This document shows, in pieces, positions 12,601-25,400 of a stretch of DNA of 64,000 bases (position 1 is the stretch's first letter; each line of letters begins with the position of its first letter). Source of the DNA: Liolophura sinensis (Eukaryota > Mollusca > Polyplacophora > Chitonida > Chitonidae); assembly GCF_032854445.1 (NCBI RefSeq), contig NC_088297.1:5331991-5395990 (forward strand), written 5' to 3'. Under the pieces are notes generated by a model. The model did not search any database. It was given only the letters and a program-made list of their open reading frames with translations, and had not been told where the DNA came from. The position numbers and the translations under genes were made by a program.

Positions 12601-15600
12601 GCACTCACCTGTGACGTTGCGCAGATACGTAACGTCTCCTTGTTACAGTCTTCAGGTGGGGTGATCTTATTGAAGAGGCCTGAGCGCAGGCGTGGGGTGG
12701 GCACCAACAGGGTCTTGTTGGCCTGTCACAAGTACATGTAAGGCAAGGATATTAACGCAGATATTAGTTAAATATTTAAATTTATTTATTTTATTGGTGT
12801 TTAACACCATACACAAGAATATTTCACTTACATGATAGTGATGAGCACTATGATGGGACGAACTGCCTGTCCACATCAAAGCCAGCATCAGCAGGATTTG
12901 AACTCTCAACAACTGTAGTGGTGATTAAAGAGCTTAAACTTGGTCAAAAGAGACATGTATATATCTTGGCTACCACAAAATGAACAGTTATTATCATGTG
13001 GGACTTTGTGTATAACATCAAGTCGCAGCCCAATATTTCTAGCTTCGTTCTATTTTCGTTCATGACTCTATTACTGCTGCCTCTAAACTGATCTATACAT
13101 GAAACTGAAGAAAAAAGTCTGATCTGATTGAATTATCTCCCTTGATACATGAATTCAATACAATGAATTCAAGAAATAGGCAAACGGCTGGCAAAAACAA
13201 AAAATTTCATTGCACTTCTGCAAATTACTTCAACAAAACTTTTTTCTTTCTTTTTATTGCTTTCTAATACGAAACCCTACAGGAACTGACATTTTTCCCA
13301 ATGCTGGTGACAAACCTGAACAAAACCTCAGGGAAGATAAACCTCATAGGCCACAGTCCAGGTTGATTTAAATTTTCAGCCTACACTGTTTGTCTGTTAG
13401 CTAAGAGTTCAGCGTCGTATCCCGCCATGTTCTGGGTACACCAAGCCAGTCTCCCCTCGCAACAAGATGGTGTCATTACTGGCATTTTAACAGTGCTGCC
13501 TCACTGGAGCACAGTGACACCAGTACTTGCCCTATCCCTTTATACAGCACACCGAGTACCAAAAATGCCAGTTATGAAGTCTTACGCCAACCAGGGATTG
13601 AATTTATGTATATCCTTGATTTGTTCGATGCCACACTTCACAATATTTCACTTACACGACAGCAGTCAGTTTAATGAGTGGAGGAAAGAGGCTTTTCGGA
13701 AACTAACAAACTTCACTCATGTGGGCCAAAAATATTCCTGACTGATCAGCAGGATGAGGTCCACACAACTTCATGTAAGGCCATGTTCACTGATTATTTG
13801 CACCCAAGCTAAAAAATTACCTCGAGAGTGAGGAAGCGACAGTTTTCCTGGGGTTTGTCAGGATTGATTTTTATCGTTTTCGCTGACTTGAAGACATCCA
13901 GGGTCGAAGCTCTCTCAGCAGCTGCAGCAGCACCCTGCCCAAAACAAAGAAAAGACCAATAATTATCCACATCAAACTTCAGCATGACATGAACATTAAA
14001 ATAAATAGATGAAAGCAATGTAAGTTGGTAAATGAATGAAAAGTCAAATAACTACGTGTAAGGACTTAAAGGAGAAGAAAATGAAAATATCAAATACCAT
14101 TGAAAAGAGTATGCAGCGCCAAAATCTGCTGTGGGCGACTCCATTTTGCCTAAGAACTAGTCATAAAGTTTTCTGTGTTACGAGGAGAATTGCCTTCAGA
14201 AACCGCTGTGCATGAACAAGCCGGCAGTTTTAACGACTCTCACTGGCTGAGAGGCAACACACCCCCAGCATAAATTACAGGGTGTTAAAGATGGAGAACA
14301 CGATGGACTCCGCAATTTATACCAGCTTTGCTGTTTTCAGGCTTTACGTGTATGCGAGGAAAAATCGCCAAATTATGCCGCAGGCATCACCAGATAGAAA
14401 AAAATGTGCTCTTTTCAGCCTATAGTGTCATGTTTTTAAGTCTTCTTCTCCTTTAAACATAAAACATAAAAAATTCATCCAGTAAGCAGTGTGAATGATA
14501 GAATGAAAACAGCATTGCGTTAATGGCCCAAAAATGCACACTTTGTGTTTATACAGATGAAACACCTATACTGATGAAATACCTATACTGTTTTGCAGTG
14601 ACATACTGATTGATTCATCCACCTTGTAGAGCTTTTTGTGAAGTCTGACTAATTTCTTCAATGCTGACATCATTTCAAGGCCTCTATTTGCTCCGGAAAC
14701 AATATTTTTACCTTCCAAACTTAGGTGAAATACATCAGTAATATGTACCAGTATACATGCACCAAATACATGGACAGGGAAAGCTCCATTGAGCTTAATC
14801 CCTCTCTGTACTACTGTAGTTTTATGCTTCAGTGTGTGTTGTAAGTATGTATGTATGCTTCAGGTTTAACACTGTACTTAACAATTTTTCAGCCATATGG
14901 CGATGAGGAGTCATTGCATACACCGTGTCTTCTTGTGGCAGGGCGAGGTAAAGGTGCTGTCGCCACTGAAGTATCATGCCAAAACCACCAGATAGACACC
15001 GAACTTAGTCACACCATACTGACACCAGGTGAACCAGTCCATGTTTCCTTGCTCTAATCTCTGAGTGCTGAGCGCCAAGTTACACAGAATCAAGCACCAT
15101 TTTAAAAGTCTTCAACCCGGTCATAAAAGTCATAACCCAACCGGATGTGATCCAAATATCTCCGAATGTTGAGGCAGATGCTCTAACAGTTACTGTGTGT
15201 GTTGTAGATGTACATCAGGTGAATAATAGATCTAACCAAATTAAATTAACGTCATCAACGTCTCTCAGAACAGACCTTGAAGTTTGGATTCTATGGTGAA
15301 CAGGACGGGGAAGTTCACTAAATTATTCTTCTCCAGGTGGTTCCAAACCTTCTGACGAATCGACCACTTGCTGATCTCTGCAAACAGAATCATAAACAAC
15401 ATTTTAGATAAAGATAATGATATTCATTCCTGACACTTTTTAATCAGAAGACCAGGGTTTGACCAGTGTTACAGCTTTTGGTTCTGACAAGCGATGGGAG
15501 TGATATATGAAACTATCACATTTTGCACAGGGTCTACTTAGAAAGGGCTAATCCTTTGCTTCCTTCATTCCTAATTTTCATTCTTTTCTAAATTTTTTTT

Positions 15601-16154
15601 TTTGACTATTCATTTCAGCCAATACCTTCATTTCCAGAAACTCTAGAAGAAAGTACAACAAACAAAGTGCAGTGATATCACACATCTCTTGTCATGAATG
15701 TTAAGACTTCCTATTTATTTCATTATAATTCATTTATTTTTATTTTTCCTTGGGTGTGAACAATATGCATTACATGCTGAAAATCCTCAAGCTTCCCTTC
15801 ATGTTTGCACACTGCATGTAATCCCACACGGTGATGTACGACGGAGATTACCTGAAGAAGCTGCAGCCTCTTCCATTTCTTTCTGCCTCTTCCGTTGACG
15901 AGCGTTGTTGTAGCCCCTCCTATCTCGTCTAGGTCGTCCCTTGGATTTACCCGCCCCATCGTCCGGGTCAGACTCGGGCTCCGGGCTGGCACTCTGGAAA
16001 TCTTCAGATTCGCTCCTGGGATCGTTGTCAGGGCTCGACTCTCTTGGGGCATCCCCACGCCATCACTTACGCCATTTTTGGCTGCAACTTTTTCGCCTTC
16101 CGCAGCGCCCGTGTCATTTTGGGTTACTTCTGCTGGGCTCTGGGTTTGTTCCAT
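9677..16154 (-). CDS. MTHFSD: Methenyltetrahydrofolate synthetase domain protein with RRM
   Basis: Six exons, all with GT/AG boundaries: 16154-15852, 15377-15276, 13934-13821, 12722-12609, 12065-11975 and 10629-9677. Exons 2-5 and the start of exon 6 encode a 5-formyltetrahydrofolate cyclo-ligase-like domain, including [23 protein letters not shown] and [10 protein letters not shown]. The last of these replaces the catalytic family's G-x-G-x-G-[FY]-Y-D-R, so enzyme activity is doubtful, as in other MTHFSD proteins. Exon 6 continues with an acidic linker, an RGG/RG-rich segment and a C-terminal RRM (RNP2-like V-Y-V-G-G-I, RNP1-like G-H-A-F-L-Q-F), pointing to RNA binding. The predicted length is about 559 residues, well above the roughly 380 of the human protein. 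The extra length is mainly the N-terminal extension and the RGG linker. Three apparent one-base losses interrupt exons 1 and 2 (near 16053, 15307 and 15286). An alternative short start exists at ATG 15876. Family identity is secure; integrity is uncertain. Confidence 0.88.
10999..11142 (-). repeat. SINE family A, 3' half, in MTHFSD intron 5
   Basis: Reverse orientation: '(attt)n gattggtgttttatgcc' followed by the body through 'gcaggttgctggcataccttccc'. The tRNA-like head is missing. Confidence 0.85.
11606..11860 (+). repeat. SINE family A in MTHFSD intron 5
   Basis: Nearly full-length but diverged: the head is 'aggacctctgtggccttagc', the B-box is 'ccactgtgagttcaagtcc', and the tail is 'gtgaaatattcttgagtacg' with an A/T-rich end. 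Confidence 0.85.
12779..12905 (-). repeat. Diverged SINE 3' fragment in MTHFSD intron 3
   Basis: Reverse tail 'ttattttattggtgtttaac' followed by 'aagaatatttcacttacat', then a body only partly similar to family A. Confidence 0.65.
14069..14458. mobile_element. Fold-back (MITE-like) element, about 390 bp, in MTHFSD intron 2
   Basis: The ends are inverted repeats: 'cttaaaggagaagaaaat' on the left and 'cttcttctcctttaa' on the right. The same termini (cttaaaggaggagaaaac) bound another element at 26998-27568, so they define one family. No transposase frame is present, so it would be non-autonomous. Confidence 0.7.
14855..15200 (-). repeat. SINE family B, old diverged copy, in MTHFSD intron 2
   Basis: The reverse tail ('acaatttttcagccatatgg') and body words such as 'gctgagcgccaagttaca' and 'taaaagtctt' match the two good family B copies at 26588-26957 and 32535-32905, with many substitutions. 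Confidence 0.6.
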
Positions 16155-16489
16155 CGTTTCTGATTTCGACACTGCTTATTTACAAAAAAAACTTATTTAA
16201 AGAGACAGAACAATTCATGAACATAAAGATTTGATACAGGTTTTGTGAAAATGAGGTCGTTTTCCAGCAATTTAACTCGAAAAATATTACAATACTTGCC
16301 ACGAGCACAATTTCAGTTTCAGGACGCCGACATATTTTCACTCCGCATTTGAAAATATACGGAAAAAAAAATGAAAATACATTTATCATGGCGCAAAAAT
16401 TCCTACATTCAGGTAAAATATTCTTAAATATTTTAAATCAGAATTACCCATCCGAACCCGGACCAATATTCAGTGCGGAGTCTGACAAC
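16155..16489. promoter_or_regulatory. Shared divergent promoter region of MTHFSD and HMGCL
   Basis: The two start codons point away from each other across 335 bp, so both 5' UTRs and core promoters must lie here unless untranslated exons exist. No clear TATA box is seen at a useful position. A CCAAT word lies at 16463-16467, close to the HMGCL start, and may be transcribed. If the short MTHFSD start at 15876 is used, the MTHFSD leader extends into its exon 1. Confidence 0.6.
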
Positions 16490-19400
16490 ATGACCCCGGC
16501 CGTCATGGCGGGTCTGCGAAATGCAAAGCCAATTTTTTCTCACTTGAGAAATTTGCTGCACAAGCAGCTGACGACTGTTGCTGTAAGATTGATCATGATA
16601 CAGACATGCTTGTAGACCTGATGCGATTCAACCTTGTATTAACCTAAATTTGAGTTAGACTACATGTTTGTCGGATCAAGTTGTTGTTGTTTTAGAACAC
16701 TTTTCCTGTTAAATGTGACCTGGACACAAACATAGTTACTTGGGGATGGAGTGAAGGGGGTGGGGGTCGGGGGTGGGGACATACATAAGTGTGACAGGAA
16801 AGAGTGTGGAATTGTAAATAAAAAGCAAATTCTTTTGGGCACGAACCTAATTTTCAACAATGATCAATAAATGGGAATTTTATAGCTGAGGATGCTGTCA
16901 TGGGGTATTAAAGCCAGCATTGTCACTGAAACTCCAGAAACTCAAGCTGAGAGCAGAGAGCCTAGCTCAGTGAACTAGATGTTGTATGCTACAGCATTTA
17001 ACATAGCCCCGAAAAAATTCCAACTGCTTTCCTTATGCTGACCTAGCGTTTTTGGAGTCTGGACACTACAATGTTAATTTCATGTTAACAAACATTCAGA
17101 ACGATTGTCCTTGTTATCGATTAAGTCTCGCGCAAATGAAAGATACCAACCTAATGACTGCCTACCCAACCTACTGCACTGCCAGCATATGTCCCTTCCC
17201 ACTGCTCCACTATGAAGCAGTACAGGTGCGTAGCTGCTCAACATGGCGGCCGTCACCAAGGAGCATATACTCATCGTTATAGGAAATCTGTATAAAAGAA
17301 TGGAGTAGGGACTTATGGAGGCAGTGCAGTGGAAAGCAGGTCTTCAGGTTGGTGTCTTTTTTTTTTTTTTTTATTTGCGTGAGACGTATTCAATGACAAA
17401 GACAATCGGTCTAGACCTTTGTTGAGTTCGAAATTAATGTTATAAGCATTGAGACTCCAACAACACCTGGCCAGTTATAGTGTTTTTTACCAGACATTTT
17501 CTTAATCAGCAATCGATAACGGAGTGAATCGTCCTTTTATTGGACTACAGTCTGCTTCATTTAAGAACATATCAACCATTTCTAGTCCACAATCCAGCAA
17601 AACTTAATCTAAAAGTGAGGTAAATAAGCAAGTTTGGCTACCTGTTCGAAATTTCACTATTTTCCATCAACAAATGACCGATTTGAGCAGAACAGAAGCC
17701 GATTGAGGCCCCAACTCAAGTGCTATCTCCTCAGCTATGAATTGCTGATTGAGGAAACATTACTAGGTTCTGAGTGTAGATAGGAAAGTACCCTACATTT
17801 TTAAGAAGTCACCTCTGTTAAAAGTTATATTGTTAGCATTTCACATCAAATTCATTAGGCTACAGAGAGCCAAGAAAACAGATTTCACCCATGCAAACTG
17901 TTTATATACTCAAAACTTTCCTGTCCTGTCCGTCAGGACACTTAAAATGTCATCTTAACTTGTCTGTGAATTCAAACATTACAAAAGTTACAGGTTTGAT
18001 CTGTAGAGGTACAATATGTATTAAGGAACATTTTTCTTGTGGAATTGAGTATGTCCAGTGGCTGGCAAGACCAGTGCCCAGTTGTATGTTGTGGAGGTTA
18101 CCCAGCTTTGGCAAGGACATTCAGGATGGGACTAATAAAAGTTTTGTGGTTGACGGGGAAAGTTACCACATTAGTGACAATCACACTGAAAAAGCTTTCC
18201 GCATCTCCATTCATTCATGTCCCACATTCTTTTGTCAGACCAAAATGGCCCTTTTGCAGAACGGCTAAAGTATACTGTCGTTACTACGGAGATGTAACGT
18301 TTTTTTTGTTTCAGGTTGCAGGCTTGCCATCTTTTGTCAAAGTGGTTGAAGTGGGACCAAGAGATGGGCTCCAAAACGAAAAGGTATAGTGTCATCTTAA
18401 AAGAAAACACAAAACTAGTTGCAAGGATATGTGAGCATTGATAAAGCATCCCGGGGCCTCCATGGCTCAGTCGGTTGGCGCGCTAGCACAGCGTAATGAC
18501 CCAGGAATCTCTCACCAATGCGGTCGCTGTGAGTTCAAGTCCAGCTCATACTGGCTTCCTCTCCGGCCGTACGTGGGAAGATGCGTCACCAACCTGCGGA
18601 TGGTCGTGGGTTACTCCCGGGCTGTGCCCGGTTTCCTCCCACTATAATGCTAGCCGCTGTCGTATAAGTGAAATATTCTTGAGTACGGCGTAAAACACCA
18701 ATCAAATAAATGAATAAATAAATAAATAAAGCATCCCATTTGAATGATACTTGGTTCAAGATACTCTCAGTTTGTTTCCTAAATTGTCACCCATCACCAC
18801 AAATGAAGATACACATGTACTTCCTCATTACATCACTCCAGTATAACTGCCTTACTCAACATTATATCTGCCTTACAAGGAATATTATCACATCATATTA
18901 ATAAAATGTTACAGCAACTCATGAAGATTTTAGTTTTCATCATTCTTCACTTATAGGGGTTAAATAGTGTAGTTCAATGTAAATCTTTTTGAATTAGGAT
19001 GCTGGCTCTGTTCCATAGGGTCTCCTTCATATCATTTTATTATTTCCACCTGGTTTTTCTTGGGAATGAAGTAATGGTTTAGAATTACATTTCACTTACT
19101 TTTCCTCTTCCAGGAAATGGTTCCAACAAAAGTGAAAGTAGAATTTATCAACAAGCTGTCACAGGCTGGATTACCAGTGATTGAAGCAACTAGTTTTGTG
19201 TCCCCAAAGTGGGTGCCTCAGGTAATGTTTGTTTATTCCTCTGTCTAATATGTGTGCTAATATTTGAGGCACATGAGAGCAGTTTCACTTTCAATTTCAA
19301 TTTCTATCTGCAGACCACTCTCAGCAACTCTAAAACAATTCTATATGTCACACTTGCGAAAGTTAGCCAGTAACTATTTAATTTTTATTCCAGGCACTCT

Positions 19401-22400
19401 AGTTCCCTTCACCAGTAAACCTGATCATATGAGTGTAAAATTGATGTGGATAGCATTAAGCATTGAAATACTACTGATCTTGAAATGGCGTTGTGAGCAG
19501 GCCATGATCTAGTGGTTAAAGGCATTTGCCATTCACTCATAAGGACACACTAGGTGCAGGTTCAAATCTAGACCTCGAATGAGAATTTGTAGAATTTCCC
19601 TCTCTCACTGTTTGTGGATCCGTGGTGACAACAACCTGTCAGTGACCCTTTGGGCACTCTAACCTATTTTGAATACGGTTTGTTTTCCCTGATGCCACAC
19701 ATGTGAAGGTGTTGTCTGTGGTTTAACACGTGCAAATTGGTTTTCTCCACCTATAAAATTGACTGACTGTGAAAGTGAGAAAATCTGAATTATGGTGTTA
19801 AACAACAGTGATATAAATAGATCAGTTTGGGATGATTGAAAGATTTGTGTGGAAGGTAGGATTATAGCCCTGTGGAAAAATGTATGTTTCAGCACCAAAA
19901 GTAATATATTTTAGTCTTCATTTGCCTCCAAAAAACTTTATTGGGGGGATTTTCTGCAACAAATACATTTATTTGATTCATATACCCAAGAATTCTTCAC
20001 TAATACAATGGCAGTCAGCTTCATGGGTGGAGGAATCCAGAGGTCTCAGGGTAAAGCATGAATGTTTGACATGTACGGATAGCGCACACAATATTGCTGG
20101 AAAACCAGTGGTCCATAACAAATGTTGGATCTGTGTAAACAGCCATGTGATTATGGTCACCAAGATCCCACATGGGGTGAAAATGGGTGAATCTACTTAG
20201 TCCCGTCCAAGGCTAAGGTAAACACAATGAGGTAAAGGTAAAATGAAATGAAAGACTAAACCTGAAAGGAGTGTCTGCTGACGAAATGCTTTGGGTTCAC
20301 TTTGCAGATGGCCGACCACACAGAAGTATTGGAGGCGATAGAGAGGCGTTCTGGAGTCACATACACGGTACTCACACCAAACCTCAAAGGCTTCCAGAGT
20401 GCTGTGAGTAGTTCACTTTTCTGATTTGATAAATAGTGATTTGAGCAAGGCTCTAACAAAGTTTACCCAGACTGTTCTGCCTGGAGAATTTCTGTGTCAA
20501 GAATTTTGTGTGTGTTCTATATACTATAAGCAGGTGCCCTCCGTGGCTCAGTTTGTTAGCGCGCTAGCACAGCGCAATGACGCAGGAGTCTCTCACCAAT
20601 GCGGTCGCTGTGAGTTCAAGTCCATTTTATGCTGGCTTCCTCTCCAGGTTTGTCAGCAACCTGCGGATGGTCGTGGGTTTCCCCCGGGCTGTGCCTGGTT
20701 TCCACCCACCATAATGCTGGCCACCGCTGTATAAGTGAAATATTCATGAGTACGGCGTAAAACACCAATCAGATAAATAAATAAATATATACTATAAGTA
20801 GCTTTTGCATGCTTTAGACTTTAATGTCAGCATTTCAAGATGATTTAGGGAAGAAAACCACGTTTCTCTGCAGAAAATTCTGCACAGGGGCTTTCTAAAT
20901 ATATGAATAAATGCTCATTAACTTTCATGAATATATTAACATGGAACTACATGTAAACAAGACGAGTAAACGGGTAGAGAAACTGCTGTTCAATGAGATA
21001 GTTTTGATTCCCGGCCCATGCAGCAGTAGTGAATGGTGATTATATACAATGGACAGTAACTAGGGACTGGCTGGCTGTTACACACTCCTGTGCGTGATAA
21101 CTAGACCCTCTACTTGCATAAGTGAGTGGGTCTGGATTGCATGTCTTGAAAATTCCCAGATTTCCCACACTAGCTCCGGCAATCCTCACTACTCCTCAGA
21201 CCTTGCCTTCCCCGGGCAACTGCTTTTCACGGGCAACGACCTTTCTTTCCCTTGTCTCGGAAGCTCATACCATGCCCCAAGCGCTAAGTGCTTTCCCTAG
21301 AACAGGAGAGATCACCCATCCAGCCCAAGGCTTATTTCCGATGTGAGCTAACCGTACTCTAAGGCTGACCTTGGTACCCGGGGTTAAAATTGAAAATTGT
21401 ATAAGAACAGAAAGTCTCAAAATACTGAGGAAGGCATTTTTAGGAAGTGCACTGTGAGAGGAATAATACAGAAACTTTGGATTGAATTGTGTAAACAGAA
21501 ATTACGCATTTTCGGGTGTAACCTCTTTATTATATCAGGGAATGGAAATCCTGTTGTGGAAATCGGCCTCAGAGTGTTCATTCAGCAGAGGTAGTTCCAA
21601 ATATTTCTTCTGTTTCAGGTGAAAGCTGGAGCAGACGAGGTTGCCATATTTGGGGCAGCTTCGGAAAGTTTTAGCAGGTTAGTGTCCCAGTTACCTCCCC
21701 TTGGAGAAGGTTCAATATGCAATGTTTACCTCCCTTTGCAGATACTCTGAATGATATTCTTGGGAACCTGAGATGATCTCAGCTAAGACTCGACTACATT
21801 GGAGCAAGTTCAGCTTTACATGTTGCTATAGTTTGTAAAACATTTTCTCACTTTTTACCGTAATTTTCTTACTCTTCATTACTCTCATATAAATCAATTT
21901 TCTGGACCTATTTCAGAACTTTTCATCTTGATCAATTGAGACTTGGTACCTAGCCTTACCATAACAAGTTACAGATAAAGTTCGCCTTTCTAGACGTTTT
22001 TAACATTTTCAAGAAAATTCTGACCATTTTGTCCTGTTTTTAGACTTTATACAGTATTCCAGACTTTTTGAAAACGGTTAGTCATATTGAATTGAAACTT
22101 GGCACATAGCTTTCAGGTCAGGTACAAGCATCAGACTTTTTTCCATTTTCAAGAGGTTCAAACCGAATTTTTGCATTACTTCTAAAATTTCTCTTTACTA
22201 TGGCTTTTAGTATTTGTCAGATAGAGATGTTCATGCCCTTACTGCCATCATTAAGATTACGTTTCTAAAATACTAGGGCGCTTAGCTTTCTACCATAGAT
22301 GTCGAAAGCAGGGAATATATGCCACCAAAGTCATTCTTTATAGGAACATCTTTTATCTATGTCAAAAATGCTATGTTACGCAATGATTGTTTTGGCCTCT

Positions 22401-25400
22401 GTTCTAAAACTGAAAATCCATGACATAAGATGATAAAGTAAGCTATTGCCCAGTACATGTGGGTAATTATATCATTAGATACACTGGGGGTTCCTCTCCG
22501 TGGGAAGGTCTTGCAGCAACCTGCGGATGGTCGTGGGTTTCCCCTAAGATCTGCCTGGCTTCCTCCCACTATAATGCTGGCCGCCGTCGTATAAGTGAAA
22601 TATTCTTGAGTACGGCATAAAACACCAATCTAATAAATACATAAATAAATGACACTGGTGGTTCCACATACCTAATGAGATGGTGATCACATCACATGAC
22701 CTTTGACTTACTTAATATCAAAGGTCAAAAGTTTATACCTGGCTCTTAAATTTAGCTCTTGATGACTCAGTGTATCGTAAGCTGCGTGCTGCACAACAAA
22801 AATGTGTCTGGCATTTTGACATAGCTGAAAGGGGGGACATGTTATAATGAACTGCACAGTTGAGGGGTTTTCATGTTCACCATGCAAACTGTTTTTCTCT
22901 CCACAGGAAAAATATCAACTGTAGCATAGATGAGAGTTTAAAAAGATTCGAAGAGGTAACAAGAGCAGCTAAAGATTCTGGTGTCAAAGTCAGAGGGTAG
23001 GTCCACAAAAGTTTGTCCAAATGTGATCTGTGATTCTTGATTGCCATTGGTTGACTGGATGGGATAATATGTTGACATACTCTTGTCAGCTGGCTGATGA
23101 TTATATTTTTGTTCTCTGTATATTTAAGCATAACTTTGATTTACAGAGTTTAGTGAATGTAGCCTTTAAAATGGTAAGTACCAAGAACATGTACTTCACG
23201 TCTGTACCTGTCAGGAGTTTATTTGTTTGTCTTAATCATTTCAGGTATGTGTCCTGTGTGTTGGGCTGCCCGTATGAAGGTGACATCAAGCCTGATAAAG
23301 TGGCTCAGGTAAGATTCGGCCATTTGGTGAGTGATAAAGTGTTTACCCATTGCGGAGTCTCCGCAATGACCCAGGTCCTCTCACCAATGCGGTCGCTATG
23401 AGTTCATGTCCAGCTCATGCTGGCTTCCTCTCCAGCCGTATGTGGGGAAGGTCTGTCTGCAACCTGTGCATGGTTGTGTGTTTCCCCCAGGTCCTGCTCG
23501 GTTTCCTCCCATCATAATTCTGGCCACTGTCAAATAAGTGAAATATTTTTGAGTATGGTGTAAAACACGAGACTAATAAATAAATAAATGCTTGGATCAT
23601 TGATACAAAGGAGATAAAATCCTTGTCAAAGAGTTTGTGTTAAGTTTCCAAAGCAAATGTATGCACTGCAGTGGTTGGGTAGAGTTTTCCCAGCGTAGCA
23701 TAGAGGAGATCCGCTGTCCTGCAGGATGGGTGATTTTAGAGTTTTCCCCGTTTAGCATAGAGGAGATCGGCTGTATTGCAGGATGGGTTATTTTAGAGTT
23801 TTCCCCATGTAACATAGAGGAGATCCGCTGTCCTGCAGGATGGGTGATTTTAGAGTTTTCCCCGTGTAGCGTAGAGGACATCCGCTGTATTGCAGGATGG
23901 GTTATTTTAGAGTTTTCCCCATGTAACATAGAGGAGATCCGCTGTCCTGCAGGATGGGTTATTTTAGAGTTTTCCCCATGTAACATAGAGGAGATTCGCT
24001 GACCTGCAGGATGGGTGATTTTAGAGTTTTCCCCGTGTAGCATAGAGGAGATCCGCTATATTGCAGGATGGGTTATTTTAGAGTTTTCCCCATGTAACAT
24101 AGAGGAGATCCTCTGTCCTGCAGGTTGGGTGATTTTAGAGTTTTCCCCAAAGTTTCACCATGATTTTCTTAGCCCAGAAACCTGCCCACAATGTCACTGA
24201 ACTATTGTTGACTTTTACATGAAATTATAACTACAATAAATTACCATTGATCATGGAAATTTTCGCCAATTAATCACTCTGCTGTACTAAATTTGAGATG
24301 GTTAACAGTAGTGTAATTATTCAACGTTTTCGCTTGTTCACAAGGTGTTTATTCAAGCATATTCTGAAGGCACTATTGTGTTTTGACTTGTAAAGTTATA
24401 CATTTTGTGAATCCCTTGAATTAACCTATCCAACCAGTGTAGTTTTGTCTCCAAAATCAAATCAAAATTCTCGATTGCCATTGGCTGATCAGGCGGGTTA
24501 AAATGTTGACGTACACTTGTCAGAGCTGCAGGCCACGCCCACATGGGGTATATGACTTTTAAACCCTGTGCAGCTGAATTCCTGCACAAGGTGACGTTAT
24601 TTTTCTCTGTGACGTTGAATTTATACCCTGCGCACCTAAATTACTTAAATTAAATTTTTCTTTGTGATGCTGCTTTCCACCCTGCAACCTGCCTGTCAGC
24701 ACTGTTCGCAGTCGGCATAGCTAGCACAATTTTTCGTTACTCAGCTTTACATATACGCAAGACTGACTTTCTATTTTATAAATATTGTAGGGACAAAACC
24801 GTTACCCGTGTGCTGAGAAGAAGGGTTAATGGAGATTTAAACCCCTATATACCCTTCTCAACATGCGGATAACTTATATTATCTTCACACGACTTTTCAC
24901 CGACCAATCATCCGTCTGTGCTATCACTTTGTAAAGCAGGGCCATTTGTTGTTGAACATATTAGAGGTGATTTACTGTGAATACAGTGTTCGAAAGTAAG
25001 AATGCATGAGTGTTCATATATCATATACGGCCACATTTCACCCACATCTTACCCAGATTGCCCCAAAAAGTTGTCAAATCGTACCACTGTTTCTTTCCAA
25101 TTTAATACTTGTTATATAGTATTGTGTTGTATGTATGTCCTGAAGTCTTACTAAAGATGGCTTCCTCTCTAGATGTGTGTTGAAAGGTTTGCCTGCAAAA
25201 TGTAGATGGTCAGAGGGTTTCCCCTGGGCTCTACCGAGTTACCTGTCAACATAAGGCTGGTCGCTGTCGTGATAAGTGAAATATATTTGAATATGGTGTT
25301 AAACATCAATCAAATAAATACAGGTAAATAAATCCTGCAGCTTGCGTGACAGTCGTATGGCTTGACTACTCTGCATTTCTGTCCTATGTCCATATATTAC

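Noticed and set aside
16172-16172. MTHFSD start at 16172
   Set aside because: The codon there is GTG; the first in-frame ATG is at 16154.
23597-24043. Repeat protein with 19-residue units
   Set aside because: It lies in an HMGCL intron, comes from the 57-bp minisatellite, and both strands are open.
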